In this document: in pieces, positions 63,701 through 64,000 of the stretch
Layout of the letters: each line of letters starts with the position of its first letter
Position numbering within the stretch: the stretch's first letter is position 1
Source of the DNA: Candidatus Cloacimonas sp.
GTDB taxonomy: Bacteria; Cloacimonadota; Cloacimonadia; Cloacimonadales; Cloacimonadaceae
Assembly (NCBI GenBank): GCA_035403355.1
Contig: DAONFA010000002.1
Location: forward strand, 62,001 to 126,000
DNA length: 64,000 nucleotides
Reading direction: 5' to 3'
Position numbers and translations under genes: made by a program
Notes under the pieces: model-generated
Database searches by the model: none
Told to the model about the DNA's origin: nothing
Seen by the model: only the letters and a program-made list of their open reading frames with translations

Positions 63701-63748
63701 CTTCCTATCTGCTTAAAAAATATGAGAACTTGAGATTAAGGATAATTG

Positions 63749-64000
63749 ATGATAAAAAAAATTGCCTACCCTCAGCTGAGTAATGAACGCCTGCGCTATC
63801 TTGCCAAACTGAAACAAAAGAAATATCGCTTGCAGGAAGAACTGGTAATCGTTGAAGGTAAAAGAACATTGGCACAGCTTTTTACTTGGGGAATTAAACC
63901 CCGGGAATTATACCTCGTTGAAGGTGAGCCAACTGTCTCCACAGAAATTATTTATACAGTTTCGGAGCAGGGAATGAAACGACTTTGTGATTCTGAACAG
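63749..64000 (+). CDS. SpoU/TrmH-type RNA methyltransferase (5' part)
   Basis: The first 84 codons are in the window. IAYPQLSNERLRYLAKLKQKKYRLQEELVIVEGKRTLAQLFTWGIKPRELYLV is the SpoU substrate-binding domain that precedes the knotted methyltransferase fold in 23S rRNA 2'-O-methyltransferases. ATG 63749 follows AAGGA. The catalytic part is outside the window. Confidence 0.8.
   Translation, partial: MIKKIAYPQLSNERLRYLAKLKQKKYRLQEELVIVEGKRTLAQLFTWGIKPRELYLVEGEPTVSTEIIYTVSEQGMKRLCDSEQ

Noticed and set aside
63574..63748. Firm oriC call
   Set aside because: DnaA boxes are clear, but orientation of neighbouring genes and absence of dnaA-region genes do not support calling an origin; reported only as a DnaA-box cluster.

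Overview
The window reads as a chromosomal segment of a Gram-negative, anaerobic-type, moderately AT-rich bacterium. The best guess is Cloacimonadota ('Candidatus Cloacimonas'-like) or a close relative in the FCB group. This guess rests on three secreted proteins that share a Por/FlgD-like C-terminal sorting domain, two GWxTD-domain proteins, LPS-core genes (GmhA, family-9 glycosyltransferase), Tol/Exb-type energisers and a butyrate kinase. No rRNA, tRNA, CRISPR array, transposase or prophage was seen. The assignment is inference from gene content, not a database match.

Layout. 0-7 kb: 3' end of hisS, then leftward clpB behind a CIRCE-like operator, a leftward ATPase/TOPRIM pair of the RloA/RloB (AbiL-like) kind, and a DMT transporter with a molybdopterin-fold protein whose metal-ligand Cys is replaced by Ser. 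7.5-16.7 kb (rightward): ferritin-like protein, lytic transglycosylase, pilin-like protein, folC-rnhC, a second and unrelated ATPase/TOPRIM pair, then add-gmhA-secreted endonuclease I. 16.8-31 kb: ComEA-like protein, TPR protein, recG, trxB-alaS-glycosyltransferase, a cleaved-adhesin-type secreted protein, and an rrf2(iscR-like)-iscS-iscU Fe-S operon. 31.8-42.7 kb: a leftward, translationally coupled envelope operon (outer-membrane barrel, 1952-residue TPR protein, small periplasmic protein, one TolQ, two TolR and an AgmX/GltJ-like protein), whose composition resembles Agl-Glt/Nfs trans-envelope machines. 42.8-49 kb: yraN, two GWxTD proteins, dnaE. 49.6-59.1 kb: a seven-gene rightward cluster (PqqD-like, ATP-grasp, PLP decarboxylase, a urea-transporter/M23-peptidase fusion, TPR protein, TPR-plus-barrel protein, large lipoprotein). 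This cluster is the best candidate for an undescribed system. 59.7-64 kb: DUF1292 protein, butyrate kinase, a clostripain-type protease, a DnaA-box cluster and the 5' end of a SpoU-type RNA methyltransferase.

Intergenic DNA is rich in repeats that the genes do not explain. They include a 57-bp palindromic element (two copies), an 11-bp-period CTTTAACGA element (two clear copies in opposite orientation and one degenerate), a small hairpin family with covarying stems (four copies), a 90-bp tandem duplication carrying two hairpins per unit, and a 9-bp tandem repeat. Protein functions are family-level calls from visible motifs. Operator, promoter and repeat calls come from reading the sequence by eye.
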